Source of the DNA: Arthrobacter sp. B0490
GTDB lineage: Bacteria > Actinomycetota > Actinomycetes > Actinomycetales > Micrococcaceae
Length of the DNA stretch: 64,000 nucleotides
Reading direction: 5' to 3'
Assembly: GCF_002929355.1 (NCBI RefSeq)
Contig: NZ_PJIR01000005.1
Location: 62,001 to 126,000 of the forward strand
Each line of letters begins with the position of its first letter. The stretch's first letter is position 1. Both the position numbers and the translations under genes were made by a program. The notes below the pieces were generated by a model. The model was not told the origin of the DNA, did no database searches, and saw only the letters and a list, made by a program, of their open reading frames with translations. This document shows positions 24,515 through 33,082 of this stretch, one piece after another.

Positions 24515-25468
24515 CTAGAAGTAGTAGGGGAACGGGGACCAGTCGGGGGCCCGCTTCTCGAGGAATGCTTCCTTGCCCTCGACGGCCTCGTCCGTCATGT
24601 AGGCCATGCGGGTCGCCTCGCCCGCGAAGACCTGCTGGCCCGCGAGCCCGTCGTCGGGGAGGTTGAAGGCGAACTTGAGCATCCGGATGGCCTGCGGGCT
24701 CTGGCGCGCGATGTCGGCGGCGTACGCGAGCGCCGTCTCCTCCAGGTCCGCGTGGTCCACGGCCTCGTTGACCGCGCCCATCTCGACCATGTCCTGCGCG
24801 GAGTACTCGCGGGCCAGGAAGAAGATCTCCCGGGCCTTCTTCTGCCCGATCTGCCGCGCGAGCAGCGCCGAGCCGTAGCCGGCGTCGAAGCTGCCCACGG
24901 TGGCATCGGTCTGCTTGAACCTGCCGTGCTGCGCCGAGGCGATGGTCAGGTCCGCGACGACGTGCAGGCTGTGACCGCCCCCGGCCGCCCAGCCGTTGAC
25001 GACGGCGATGACCACCTTCGGCATGGTGCGGATGAGCCGCTGGACCTCCAGGATGTGGAGGCGGCCGGCACGGGCCGGGTCGATGCTCTCCGTCGTCTCG
25101 CCCTCGGCGTACCGGTAGCCGTCGCGGCCGCGGATACGCTGGTCGCCGCCCGAACAGAAGGAATGGCCGCCGTCCCGGGGGCTCGGGCCGTTGCCGGTGA
25201 GCAGGACGGTGGCGACGTCCGGCGACATGCGGGCGTGGTCGAGTGCCCGGTAGAGCTCGTCGACGGTGCCCGGACGGAACGCATTGCGCACCTCCGGACG
25301 GTCGAAGGCGATGCGTACGGTGGGGAGATCGCGCACGGCGGTGCCGTCGGCGTCACGCTCCACCGCCCGGTGGTAGGTGAGGTCCGTGAAGTCCCCGAAC
25401 CCCTGGACGACCCGCCAGCGGGTCGGGTCGAAGATGTCGGATACCTTGGCGGGGAGCTCTGAAGTCAC
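24515..25468 (-). CDS. menB: 1,4-dihydroxy-2-naphthoyl-CoA synthase
   Basis: 317-residue crotonase-fold enzyme that closes o-succinylbenzoyl-CoA to 1,4-dihydroxy-2-naphthoyl-CoA. Family hallmarks: RPEVRNAFRPGTVDELY, the oxyanion-hole segment GGHSFCSGGDQ, VNGWAAGGGHSLHV, the catalytic Asp segment KQTDATVGSFDAGYGSA, and the C-terminal DWSPFPYYF that reaches into the neighbouring active site. GTG 25468 is preceded at six bases by TAGAGT (25480-25475 on this strand), so the operon menB-menE(-menA) is predicted to start with a leaderless mRNA. Confidence 0.97.
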   Translation of the reverse strand: MTSELPAKVSDIFDPTRWRVVQGFGDFTDLTYHRAVERDADGTAVRDLPTVRIAFDRPEVRNAFRPGTVDELYRALDHARMSPDVATVLLTGNGPSPRDGGHSFCSGGDQRIRGRDGYRYAEGETTESIDPARAGRLHILEVQRLIRTMPKVVIAVVNGWAAGGGHSLHVVADLTIASAQHGRFKQTDATVGSFDAGYGSALLARQIGQKKAREIFFLAREYSAQDMVEMGAVNEAVDHADLEETALAYAADIARQSPQAIRMLKFAFNLPDDGLAGQQVFAGEATRMAYMTDEAVEGKEAFLEKRAPDWSPFPYYF

Positions 25469-25578
25469 CCGTCCACTCTAGCCGCGCGGCAGGGGGCGGC
25501 AGCCCCGCCGGGTCCCGGCGCGAGGGTCTGGGTCAGGCGGTTCCGGGTCCGATCGTTGCCGTATCCGGGGGGCCCGGT

Positions 25579-26016
25579 TCAAGCGATGCAGAACTCGTTG
25601 CCTTCCGGGTCGAGCATGACGTACCAGGTGTGGGGGCCCTGTGAATGACGCTCCACGTAGCGGGCGCCGCGGGCCTCGAGCCGCGCCCGCTGGGCGTCCC
25701 GGTCCGTTCCGCCGAGGTTGATGTCCACATGCATGCGGTTCTTCACCGTCTTCGGCTCCGGTACCGGCTGGAAGAGCATGCGCTCACGCCCCGGTCGGCC
25801 CACGTCCTCGGCGCGGCAGATTGCCGTCCCGTCCTTCCAGACACGCCTGCCGTCGTGTTCGATCACGTCCGATGCGCGGGCATGGCCCTCCGCGATCATC
25901 CTGTCGAGGAACGCACCGTCGGTGGGTTCGACCACCCAGTCGAGGGTCTCCGCCCACCAGTCGGCCTGGGCGTGCGGATCCTTGCAGTCGAGCGAGATCT
26001 GGATGGAGAAGGGCAT
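25579..26016 (-). CDS. VOC family (glyoxalase/bleomycin-resistance-like) protein
   Basis: 145 residues with the two beta-alpha-beta-beta-beta modules of vicinal oxygen chelate proteins: SIQISLDCKDPHAQADWWAE and MHVDINLGGTDRDAQ start the two halves, and MLDPEGNEFCI is the closing strand with the usual metal-position Glu/Gln. The family is close to Glyoxalase_6 (DUF1338-unrelated) proteins of unknown substrate. ATG 26016 is preceded at six bases by TACTCT, the leaderless pattern. It lies downstream of the menaquinone block and of a decayed SGNH hydrolase gene whose 3' part may run into its promoter. Confidence 0.85.
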   Translation of the reverse strand: MPFSIQISLDCKDPHAQADWWAETLDWVVEPTDGAFLDRMIAEGHARASDVIEHDGRRVWKDGTAICRAEDVGRPGRERMLFQPVPEPKTVKNRMHVDINLGGTDRDAQRARLEARGARYVERHSQGPHTWYVMLDPEGNEFCIA

Positions 26017-26049
26017 GGCGACAGAGTAGGGCCGGTGAGCGGGTTTCGG

Positions 26050-26461
26050 AAGGTGCGGAGGTTCGGTGCCGTCCGCGGTCCTGGCCGCACCGGAGCCGGG
26101 TGGGGTCCACGGCGCTGCGCACCGCGGAGTAGTACCCGGACCTGTGACCCTCGGCCGTGGGATGCAGGTCGTCGACCGCACCGGCAGGGGTGGCGTCCGT
26201 GACCAGTTCCACCGGTGGGCTGCCGTCGGGGGGAGGCCGGGGAGGCTGGGGAGACCGGGGAGGCCGAGGCGTGCGCAGCTGACCGTGGAGGGCCGAGGCG
26301 CCGGGCCCCGACGCCCAGGAGTCGCCGAGGGCCAGGTAGGACAGGGGTTCCCCGGGCCGTGCCGGGGCCCGACCTGCGGCACTACCGAGCAGTGCGCTCG
26401 CGGCGTGGTCGACGACGGCGAGGCGGACCACCCGGGACCCTGCGACGGTCGGGATCCTCAT
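26050..26461 (-). pseudogene. Decayed SGNH/GDSL hydrolase gene
   Basis: From ATG 26461 the frame reads a basic N-terminus, then LSYLALGDSWASGPG at residues 41-55 (block I with the Ser nucleophile, ~26341-26297) and, only about 45 residues later, DDLHPTAEGH (block V, Asp-x-x-His, ~26173-26144). In intact SGNH hydrolases these blocks are about 200 residues apart, so blocks II-IV are missing. The gap is filled by a Pro/Arg-rich stretch coming from a GGGGAGGCC-like repeat (26226-26270). After block V the frame runs into the VOC promoter. The ATG overlaps the thioesterase stop (ATGA), so it was once the second gene of that operon. Confidence 0.7.
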
Positions 26462-26889
26462 CCGTCCGCGCCGTGGGCCGGGATGGGTCTGTCCAGGAGC
26501 AGGTTGGTGATGCGGAGGGTGCAGAGGCGCTGCCCCGCCTCGTCGGTGAGCAGCACCTCATGGGTCGTGAGGGTGCGTCCCAGATGGATGGGTGTCGCCG
26601 TGATGGTCACGGTCCCGGCCCGGGCGCCCTTGTGGTGCGTCGCGGAGACGTCCACGCCGACCGCCGTCTTCCCGAGCGTCGAGGCGTGGATCACGGCCGC
26701 CCACGAGCCGACCGCCTCGCCGACGGCCAGGGAGGCACCACCGTGCAGGAGGCCGAAGGATTGACGGTTGCCCGCCACCGGCATGGTCGCGACGACGCGC
26801 TCGACCGACTGCTCCACGATGGCGACGCCCATCTTCTCGTCGAGTTCGCCGAGAACGATGGTCCAGGGGGAGGAGGCTTCGTGCGTCAT
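26458..26889 (-). CDS. Hotdog-fold thioesterase (PaaI/MenI-like)
   Basis: 143-residue hotdog thioesterase. The hotdog helix segment FGLLHGGASLAVGEAVGSWAA carries the HGG and the acidic Glu typical of PaaI and DHNA-CoA thioesterases, followed by VSATHHKGARAGTVTITATPIHLGRT. It could hydrolyse 1,4-dihydroxy-2-naphthoyl-CoA, the step between MenB and MenA that is otherwise absent here; its place next to the menaquinone genes supports this, but hydroxyphenylacetyl-CoA thioesterase activity is equally possible. ATG 26889 has AGGAG about nine bases upstream. Its TGA overlaps the ATG of the SGNH hydrolase relic. Confidence 0.85.
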   Translation of the reverse strand: MTHEASSPWTIVLGELDEKMGVAIVEQSVERVVATMPVAGNRQSFGLLHGGASLAVGEAVGSWAAVIHASTLGKTAVGVDVSATHHKGARAGTVTITATPIHLGRTLTTHEVLLTDEAGQRLCTLRITNLLLDRPIPAHGADG

Positions 26890-27049
26890 CGGAAAGGTAC
26901 TCCTGGTTCTGGAAGGGCGGTCGTCGCCACTCTAGCGGGGCGCACAGCCCGGTCCCGCTCGGACTCCGGGTAACGATCCGATCACGCAGGGCCGAGCGAG
27001 TCCCCCCTGACCTGCGGCGATGTTCCTCCTATCAGGGATTTCGACCCAG

Positions 27050-27119
27050 TGGAAGCGCTCCCACTTGACAGTGTCGTGGGTCACAGTAAGGATGGTGCGA
27101 CAGCGTGAGAGCGCTCCCA
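27050..27119 (+). promoter_or_regulatory. Promoter with two CebR-type operators
   Basis: TGGAAGCGCTCCCA (27050-27063) and TGAGAGCGCTCCCA (27106-27119) each match the palindrome TGGGAGCGCTCCCA bound by the cellobiose repressor CebR in Streptomyces, with one or two mismatches. Between them lie TTGACA (27065-27070) and TAAGGA (27087-27092), 16 bases apart. Operator centres are 56 bases apart, so one copy covers the -35 side and the other the start of transcription. The cebR-like repressor is encoded at the end of the same operon. About 225 bases of leader separate this region from the first gene; the rest of 26890-27343 shows nothing else. Confidence 0.85.
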
Positions 27120-27343
27120 CCGGATCTGATCTCCCGGTCGGATCCGGTCTCACGCTATGGCTGGCCACTCGCTCCGGCGGAGGGCGCCGGGCGCTCCCGG
27201 ATCCCGTCGCCGACACTCCACCCCTGGGACGAACCCGTCGACGGGCCCCGGCCCGCGCCCTGCCCGGACGCCGCCCCCAGGATGTTCCATCCAGAACCCG
27301 CTGCACCCGGCGGTGGGATCCAACCCTGACAAAGGAGTCATCC

Positions 27344-28636
27344 GTGCACAGCAGAGCACGCACCACCACACTCTCCGCCGCGGCAGCATGCCTCGCCCTG
27401 GCCCTCACCGCCTGTGGATCCGGCGGTCCGGAGAACGCCGGCGTCGACGGCGAGACCGGAACCGAGGACGTCACGCTCTCGGTCGGTACGTTCAACGAAT
27501 TCGGTTACGAAGAGCTGTTCACGGAATACGAGGAGCTCAACCCCAACGTCACCATCGAGCACAAGAAGGCCGCCACCTCGAACGAGGCCCGCGACAACCT
27601 CACCACGAGGCTCGCCGCCGGTTCAGGTCTGTCGGACATCGAAGGCATCGAGATGGACTGGCTGCCCGAGCTGCTCGAGTACTCCGACCAGTTCGCGGAC
27701 CTCAGCGACCCCGCCGTCGAGGGCCGCTGGCTCGACTGGAAGACCGCTGCCGCCACCACCGAGGACGGGCAGCTCATCGGCTACGGAACGGATGCCGGCC
27801 CTCAGGCGGTGTGCTACCGCGCGGACCTGTTCGAGAAGGCCGGACTCCCGAGCGACCGCGAGTCGGTCGCGACGATGCTCGACGGATCGTGGCAGGACTA
27901 CTTCGAGGCCGGCAAGGAGTTCGTCGTCGCGAGCGACGGCGTGGCATGGTTCGACTCCGCCGGAGCCACCTACCAGGGCATGATCAATCAGGTCGAGAAC
28001 GCCTACGAGGACAGTGACGGCACGGTCATCGCGACCGAGAACGCCGACGTCAAGGACATCTACGAGCAGGTCCTGCAGGCGTCCGTCGAGGACGGGCTCT
28101 CCGCGCACCTCACGCAGTGGGAGGACGACTGGGTGGCCAGCTTCCAGTCCGATGCGTTCGCGACCAAGCTCTGCCCCGGGTGGATGCTCGGCGTCATCGA
28201 GGGCAACGCCGAGGGTGTCGAGGGCTGGGACATCGCCGATGTCTTCCCCGGCGGCGGCGGCAACTGGGGTGGTTCCTACCTGACCATCCCCACCCAGGGC
28301 GCCCACCAGGCGGAGGCCAAGAAGCTCGCCGAGTGGCTGACGGCCCCGGAGCAGCAGATCAAGGCGTTCGAGTCCAAGGGCACCTTCCCGAGCCAGGTCG
28401 ACGCGCTGAAGAGCGAGACGCTCCTGGGCCAGTCCAACGCGTTCTTCAATGACGCCCCGACCGGCGAGATCCTCGCCAACCGCGCCACCGCGATCGACGT
28501 CCGGCCGTTCAAGGGGCCCAAGTACTTCCCCATCAACGACGCCATGCAGCAGGCCCTGACCCGCGTCGACGTCGACAAGACCGACGACCCCGCCTCCTCC
28601 TGGGAGAAGTTCGTCACCGCTGTAGGCGCTCTGTAG
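27344..28636 (+). CDS. cebE: Cello-oligosaccharide/beta-glucoside ABC transporter substrate-binding lipoprotein
   Basis: 430-residue extracellular solute-binding protein (family 1). The N-terminus is a lipoprotein signal with lipobox ALTACG (Cys24), followed by a short Gly/Asn linker. Sugar-stacking aromatics are plentiful (WLPELLEYS, AWFDSAGATYQGMI, NWGGSYLTIP, FFNDAPTGEI). GTG 27344 is fixed by AAAGGAG six bases upstream. The CebR-type operators, the GH1 beta-glucosidase and the LacI repressor in the same operon point to cellobiose or cellotriose as ligand, by analogy with Streptomyces CebE; another beta-glucoside remains possible. The ATPase (MsiK-type) is not encoded here, as in Streptomyces. 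Confidence 0.9.
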   Translation: MHSRARTTTLSAAAACLALALTACGSGGPENAGVDGETGTEDVTLSVGTFNEFGYEELFTEYEELNPNVTIEHKKAATSNEARDNLTTRLAAGSGLSDIEGIEMDWLPELLEYSDQFADLSDPAVEGRWLDWKTAAATTEDGQLIGYGTDAGPQAVCYRADLFEKAGLPSDRESVATMLDGSWQDYFEAGKEFVVASDGVAWFDSAGATYQGMINQVENAYEDSDGTVIATENADVKDIYEQVLQASVEDGLSAHLTQWEDDWVASFQSDAFATKLCPGWMLGVIEGNAEGVEGWDIADVFPGGGGNWGGSYLTIPTQGAHQAEAKKLAEWLTAPEQQIKAFESKGTFPSQVDALKSETLLGQSNAFFNDAPTGEILANRATAIDVRPFKGPKYFPINDAMQQALTRVDVDKTDDPASSWEKFVTAVGAL

Positions 28637-28639
28637 CCC

Positions 28640-29629
28640 ATGGCCGTCACGGACCGGGTCCAATCCCCACTCCCCGACACGAAGCAGCGCGCCTTCCGCG
28701 ACAAGAGCGTGAAGCGGCTGGCCTTCTCCCAGAAGGTATCGAAGTGGGACGTCAAGCTGTCCCCGTATCTCTACATCTCGCCGTTCTTCCTGCTCTTCGC
28801 GGTCACGGGCCTGTTCCCCCTGCTCTACACGGCATGGGTCTCGCTCCACAGCTGGAACCTCATCGGGGGTCAGGGCGAGTTCACTGCGCTGGAGAACTAC
28901 GAGTTCGTCCTCGCGCAGCCGTTCTTCTGGAACGCGGTAGGCAATACGTTCAGCATCTTCCTCCTCTCGTCCATCCCGCAGGTCGTCCTCGCCATCGCCA
29001 TCGCGGCGGTGCTCGATGCGAACCTCCGGGCCAGGACGTTCTGGAGGATGGGCGTCCTCGTCCCCTTCGTGGTGGCCCCCGTGGCCGTCGGGTTGATCTT
29101 CAACAACCTCTTCGCTGACCAGGCAGGCCTGTTCAACGAGCTGTTGACGGGGCTGGGACTGGACCCGGTCCGCTGGCACTCCGACCCGCTCGCGAGCCAT
29201 ACCGCGATCGCCACCATGGTGAACTTCCGCTGGACGGGGTACAACGCCCTGATCTTCCTGGCCGCCATGCAGGCCGTCCCCCGGGACGTCTACGAGGCGG
29301 CGACCATCGACGGAGCCGGCCGGCTCCGCCAGTTCTTCTCGGTGACCGTCCCGATGCTCCGCCCCACCATCATCTTCGTGGTGATCACCGCGACGATCGG
29401 CGGCCTCCAGATCTTCGACGAGGCACGCGTGTTCGACCAGGCGGGACTCGGCGGCGCCGACCGCCAGTGGCAGACGCTCACCATGTACATCTGGGAGCTC
29501 GGCTGGGGGCAGCGCAACTTCGGCCGGGCCTCGGCCGTCGCCTGGCTGCTGTTCCTGATCATCGTGATCATCGCCCTTGCCAACTTCCTCATCACCCGCC
29601 GCATCGCCACCCAGGGAGGCCGACGATGA
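28640..29629 (+). CDS. cebF: Sugar ABC transporter permease (CebF-like)
   Basis: 329-residue binding-protein-dependent permease with six spans, the MalF-like partner. A long cytoplasmic N-terminus with basic residues precedes the first span (LYISPFFLLFAVTGLFPLLY). The EAA coupling loop that contacts the ATPase is YEAATIDGAGRLRQFFSVTVP. ATG 28640 lies three bases after the binding-protein stop. Its own TGA overlaps the ATG of the second permease (ATGA), so the two subunits are made together. Confidence 0.93.
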   Translation: MAVTDRVQSPLPDTKQRAFRDKSVKRLAFSQKVSKWDVKLSPYLYISPFFLLFAVTGLFPLLYTAWVSLHSWNLIGGQGEFTALENYEFVLAQPFFWNAVGNTFSIFLLSSIPQVVLAIAIAAVLDANLRARTFWRMGVLVPFVVAPVAVGLIFNNLFADQAGLFNELLTGLGLDPVRWHSDPLASHTAIATMVNFRWTGYNALIFLAAMQAVPRDVYEAATIDGAGRLRQFFSVTVPMLRPTIIFVVITATIGGLQIFDEARVFDQAGLGGADRQWQTLTMYIWELGWGQRNFGRASAVAWLLFLIIVIIALANFLITRRIATQGGRR

Positions 29630-30540
29630 GCTCCATCCCCATGATCGAGCAGACCGCGGGCAGGGGGGCGGCGCGCGCGGCCCAGCGGGGCCTCGGCTCC
29701 CGGCGCCGCGGTGCGGCCGGCGGCACCATGCGCCGGCCGGGGTTCCTGACCTACGGGTTCCTCACGGCGGTCCTCCTCGGTTCGGTGTTCCCGCTCTGGT
29801 GGTCCTTCCTGGTGGGGAGCCATGACAGCTCCGTCATCAGCAAGGGCGTACCCCTCGTACCGGGTGGGAACTTCCTGGCCAACGCCGCCGGCGTCCTGGA
29901 CACCATCCCGTTCTGGAAGGCGCTGGGCAACAGCCTCATCGTCTCCACCGTCACGGCACTGTCCGTCGTCCTGTTCTCGACCCTCGCCGGGTTCGCCTTC
30001 GCCAAGCTCCGCTTTCGGGGCAGCAAGGGCCTCCTGGTGTTCGTCATCGCCACCATGGCCGTCCCCACCCAGCTGGGTGTCGTGCCGCTGTTCATCGTCA
30101 TGTCGAAGCTGGGCTGGACCGGCTCGCTGTGGGCCGTGATCGTGCCCGGCGTCGTCACGGCCTTCGGGGTGTTCTGGATGACGCAGTACCTGCGCGACGC
30201 GCTGCCGGACGAACTCATCGAGGCCGTCCGCATCGACGGTGCCTCGATGATCCAGGCGTTCTGGCACGTCGGCCTTCCTGCCGCACGGCCTGCCGCGGCG
30301 ATGCTCGCGCTCTTCACCTTCGTCGCGACGTGGACCAACTTCTTCTGGCCGTTCATCGTGCTGGACCCGTCCAACCCCACCCTCCCGGTGGCGCTGCAGC
30401 TCCTCCAGGCCGCGCACTTCGTCGACTATTCGATCGTGCTCGCCGGGGCCGTGCTCTCCACCATCCCCCTGCTGCTACTCTTCGCGGTGGCGGGACGCCA
30501 ACTCGTATCAGGAATCATGCAAGGAGCAGTCAAAGGATGA
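29626..30540 (+). CDS. cebG: Sugar ABC transporter permease (CebG-like)
   Basis: 304-residue permease, the MalG-like partner with six spans. The EAA loop is ELIEAVRIDGASMIQAFWHVGLP (cited from its core, residues ~195-217), and the C-terminus ends QLVSGIMQGAVKG, the usual MalG-type tail that reaches towards the ATPase. A basic, Gly/Arg-rich N-terminus of ~35 residues precedes the first span. ATG 29626 overlaps the upstream stop, and its TGA overlaps the GH1 ATG (both ATGA). With the neighbours it forms the importer for the beta-glucoside processed by the GH1 enzyme. Confidence 0.93.
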   Translation: MSSIPMIEQTAGRGAARAAQRGLGSRRRGAAGGTMRRPGFLTYGFLTAVLLGSVFPLWWSFLVGSHDSSVISKGVPLVPGGNFLANAAGVLDTIPFWKALGNSLIVSTVTALSVVLFSTLAGFAFAKLRFRGSKGLLVFVIATMAVPTQLGVVPLFIVMSKLGWTGSLWAVIVPGVVTAFGVFWMTQYLRDALPDELIEAVRIDGASMIQAFWHVGLPAARPAAAMLALFTFVATWTNFFWPFIVLDPSNPTLPVALQLLQAAHFVDYSIVLAGAVLSTIPLLLLFAVAGRQLVSGIMQGAVKG

Positions 30541-32003
30541 GCAGTACCGAGATCACCTTTCCCGAGGGTTTCCTCTGGGGCGCGGCCACAGCGGCGTACC
30601 AGATCGAGGGCGGGGCGCAGGAGGGCGGCAGGGGGCCGTCCATCTGGGACACGTTCTCCCGGGTCCCGGGAGCGGTGGCGGACGGCCACACCGGCGACGT
30701 CGCATGCGACCACTACCACCGCTCGGCGGAGGACGTGGCGCTCATGAAGAGCCTCAACCTGCAGGCCTACCGCTTCTCGACGTCGTGGTCCCGCTGCATG
30801 GCGGACGGGATCACACCGAACACCGAGGGGATCCGCTTCTACTCGAGGCTCGTGGACCAGCTCCTCGAGGCCGGCATCAAGCCGTGGCTCACCCTGTACC
30901 ACTGGGACCTGCCGCAGGCCCTCGAGGACGCCGGCGGCTGGACCAACCGCGACACCGCCTACCGGTTCGCCGAGTACGCCGCGGTGATGCACGAGGCCCT
31001 CGGTGACCGCGTCCGGATCTGGACCACCCTCAACGAGCCCTGGTGTGCGGCGTTCCTCGGCTACGCAGCCGGCGTGCACGCACCCGGACGGCAGGAGCCG
31101 ACGGCTGCCCTCGCCGCAGCACACCACCTCCTGCTCGGGCACGGGCTCGCGACGCGGGAGCTGCGCCGCCGGGACGCGGACGCGACCCTCGGGATCACGC
31201 TCAACCTCACCGTCCCGGATCCCCTGGACCCGACCAGCGAGCAGGACCGCGACGCCGCCCGCCGCATCGACGGGCAGTTCAACCGCATCTTCCTCGACCC
31301 GGTGCTGCGGGGGGCGTACCCGGAGGACGTCCTCCGCGACGTCGAACACCTCGGGCTGTCCGGGTACATCCGCGAGGGCGACCTCGACATCATCGGGACA
31401 CCGATCGACGTGCTGGGCGTGAACTACTACCACGGCGAGGCCGTCACGAAGACGCCGTCGGGGGATGCGGCGCCGCAGGAGGGCCACGCACCGCTCGATC
31501 GCCCCGTCTCCTCGCCCTACGTCGCCGCGCATGGCGTCCGCTCCGTGCCGCGCGGTCTGCCCGTGACCGCCATGGACTGGGAGGTGCAGCCCGACGGGCT
31601 CCGCCGCCTGCTCAACCGGCTGCAGGACGAGTACACCGGACCCGCCGGTATCCCGATCTACATCACGGAGAACGGCGCCGCCTACGACGACATCCCGGAC
31701 GCCTCCGGCTTCGTGGACGACCAGGACCGGCTCAGCTTCTTCGACGTCCACGTACGGGCCATGAAGGACGCGATCGACGACGGCGTGGACCTCCGCGGCT
31801 ACCTCGCCTGGTCGCTCATGGACAACTTCGAGTGGGCCTGGGGTTACCACCAGCGCTTCGGCCTGGTGCACGTGGACTACGAGACCCAGGAGCGCACCCC
31901 GAAGGCGAGTGCCCTCTGGTACGCGCGACTGGCCGCCTCCAACACCGTGCCGGCCGCGTCGTCGGCCGACGCCCTGAGGGCGGGTGTCGTATTGTCGGGG
32001 TGA
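30537..32003 (+). CDS. GH1 beta-glucosidase
   Basis: 488-residue family GH1 enzyme with no signal peptide, so it works on sugars already imported. N-terminal signature FPEGFLWGAATAAYQIEGG starts at residue 6. The acid/base is Glu167 in TLNEPWC and the nucleophile is Glu378 in YITENGAAYDD. The aglycone/glycone site NFEWAWGYHQRFGLVHVD lies near the C-terminus. Retaining hydrolysis of cellobiose or short cello-oligosaccharides to glucose is the likely role, as for BglC in the Streptomyces ceb operon. ATG 30537 overlaps the permease stop; AAGGAG is 10 bases upstream. The stop overlaps the repressor ATG by one base. Confidence 0.95.
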   Translation: MSSTEITFPEGFLWGAATAAYQIEGGAQEGGRGPSIWDTFSRVPGAVADGHTGDVACDHYHRSAEDVALMKSLNLQAYRFSTSWSRCMADGITPNTEGIRFYSRLVDQLLEAGIKPWLTLYHWDLPQALEDAGGWTNRDTAYRFAEYAAVMHEALGDRVRIWTTLNEPWCAAFLGYAAGVHAPGRQEPTAALAAAHHLLLGHGLATRELRRRDADATLGITLNLTVPDPLDPTSEQDRDAARRIDGQFNRIFLDPVLRGAYPEDVLRDVEHLGLSGYIREGDLDIIGTPIDVLGVNYYHGEAVTKTPSGDAAPQEGHAPLDRPVSSPYVAAHGVRSVPRGLPVTAMDWEVQPDGLRRLLNRLQDEYTGPAGIPIYITENGAAYDDIPDASGFVDDQDRLSFFDVHVRAMKDAIDDGVDLRGYLAWSLMDNFEWAWGYHQRFGLVHVDYETQERTPKASALWYARLAASNTVPAASSADALRAGVVLSG

Positions 32004-33082
32004 TGAAGACGTCCCCACCCCGGCCGCTGCGTCAGGCACCGGTCCGCTCGAGCCCCACCCTCGAGGATCTCGCCGTCGCCGCCGGGGTGTCGCGCTCCAC
32101 CGCCTCCCGTGCCATCAATGGAGGTGACCGCGTCAGCCCGGAGGCCCAGGCGGCGGTCGACCGTGCTGTCGTCGCCCTCGGATACATCCCGAACCGGGCG
32201 GCGCGCAGCCTGGTGACCCGTCGGACGTCCTCGATCGCCCTGGTCATCCCGGAGCCGGACGTGCGCGTCATGATGGATCCCTTCTTCGCCGTCGTCATCA
32301 CCGGCATCACGGAGGCCCTCCGGGAGACCGACGTGCAGCTGGTGCTGCTGATGTCGCGGACCGACGACGACTCGTCCCGCACCCTGCGCTACCTGCGCGG
32401 CGGGCACGTGGACGGGGCGATCGTGGTCTCGCACCACAAAGCCGACTCCTGGGCGAGGTCGCTCGCCGAGACCGGCCTCCCCACCATCTTCATCGGACGC
32501 CCGTGGGACACGACCTTCGACGTGACGTACGTGGACACCGACAACGTCGGGGGAGGGCGCCTGGCCGCGCAGCACCTCGCCGGCATCGGCCGGCGCCGCC
32601 TCGCGACGGTCGCCGGCCCCGCTGACATGACCGCCGCCGTCGACCGCCTGCGCGGCTGGAAGGCGGGCCTCGCCGAGGCCGGGCTACCCGAGGGCCCGGT
32701 GGTCCACGCCGACTTCACCACCGACGGGGCAGCCGCCGCGGCGCGCAGGCTGCTCGCCGAGGACCCGGACATCGACGGCATCTTCGCCGCGTCGGACCTC
32801 ATGGCACTGGGCGTGCTGGAGGCGCTCCACGCCGCCGGCAGGACGGTGCCCGGCGACGTCGCGCTCATGGGCTACGACAACCACGCCGTCGCCGAGACGG
32901 CGGCGACGCCGCTCACCACGATCACGCAGCCCATGGTCGAGATGGCCGTGAAGGCGGGGACGATGCTCCTCGAGGAGATCGAGGCTCCGGGCTCGCACCC
33001 GGAGCCCGTCATCTACTCAACCGAGCTGGTGGAGCGCGCGAGCACCTCCGTGGCACCCACGGCGTCCGCGGCGAACGCGTAG
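32003..33082 (+). CDS. cebR: LacI-family repressor, CebR-like
   Basis: 359 residues. After a 15-residue Pro/Arg-rich leader, the LacI headpiece is TLEDLAVAAGVSRSTASRAINGG with hinge helix PNRAARSLVTRR. The periplasmic-binding-like core follows, with effector-site elements FIGRPWD, DTDNVGGGR and MGYDNHAVAETAATPLTTI. It is the last gene of the transporter-GH1 operon, which carries two CebR-type palindromes at its promoter, so it most likely represses its own operon until a cello-oligosaccharide binds. ATG 32003 overlaps the GH1 stop by one base. The last 70 bases overlap the 3' end of the convergent oligopeptidase gene. Confidence 0.9.
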   Translation: MKTSPPRPLRQAPVRSSPTLEDLAVAAGVSRSTASRAINGGDRVSPEAQAAVDRAVVALGYIPNRAARSLVTRRTSSIALVIPEPDVRVMMDPFFAVVITGITEALRETDVQLVLLMSRTDDDSSRTLRYLRGGHVDGAIVVSHHKADSWARSLAETGLPTIFIGRPWDTTFDVTYVDTDNVGGGRLAAQHLAGIGRRRLATVAGPADMTAAVDRLRGWKAGLAEAGLPEGPVVHADFTTDGAAAAARRLLAEDPDIDGIFAASDLMALGVLEALHAAGRTVPGDVALMGYDNHAVAETAATPLTTITQPMVEMAVKAGTMLLEEIEAPGSHPEPVIYSTELVERASTSVAPTASAANA

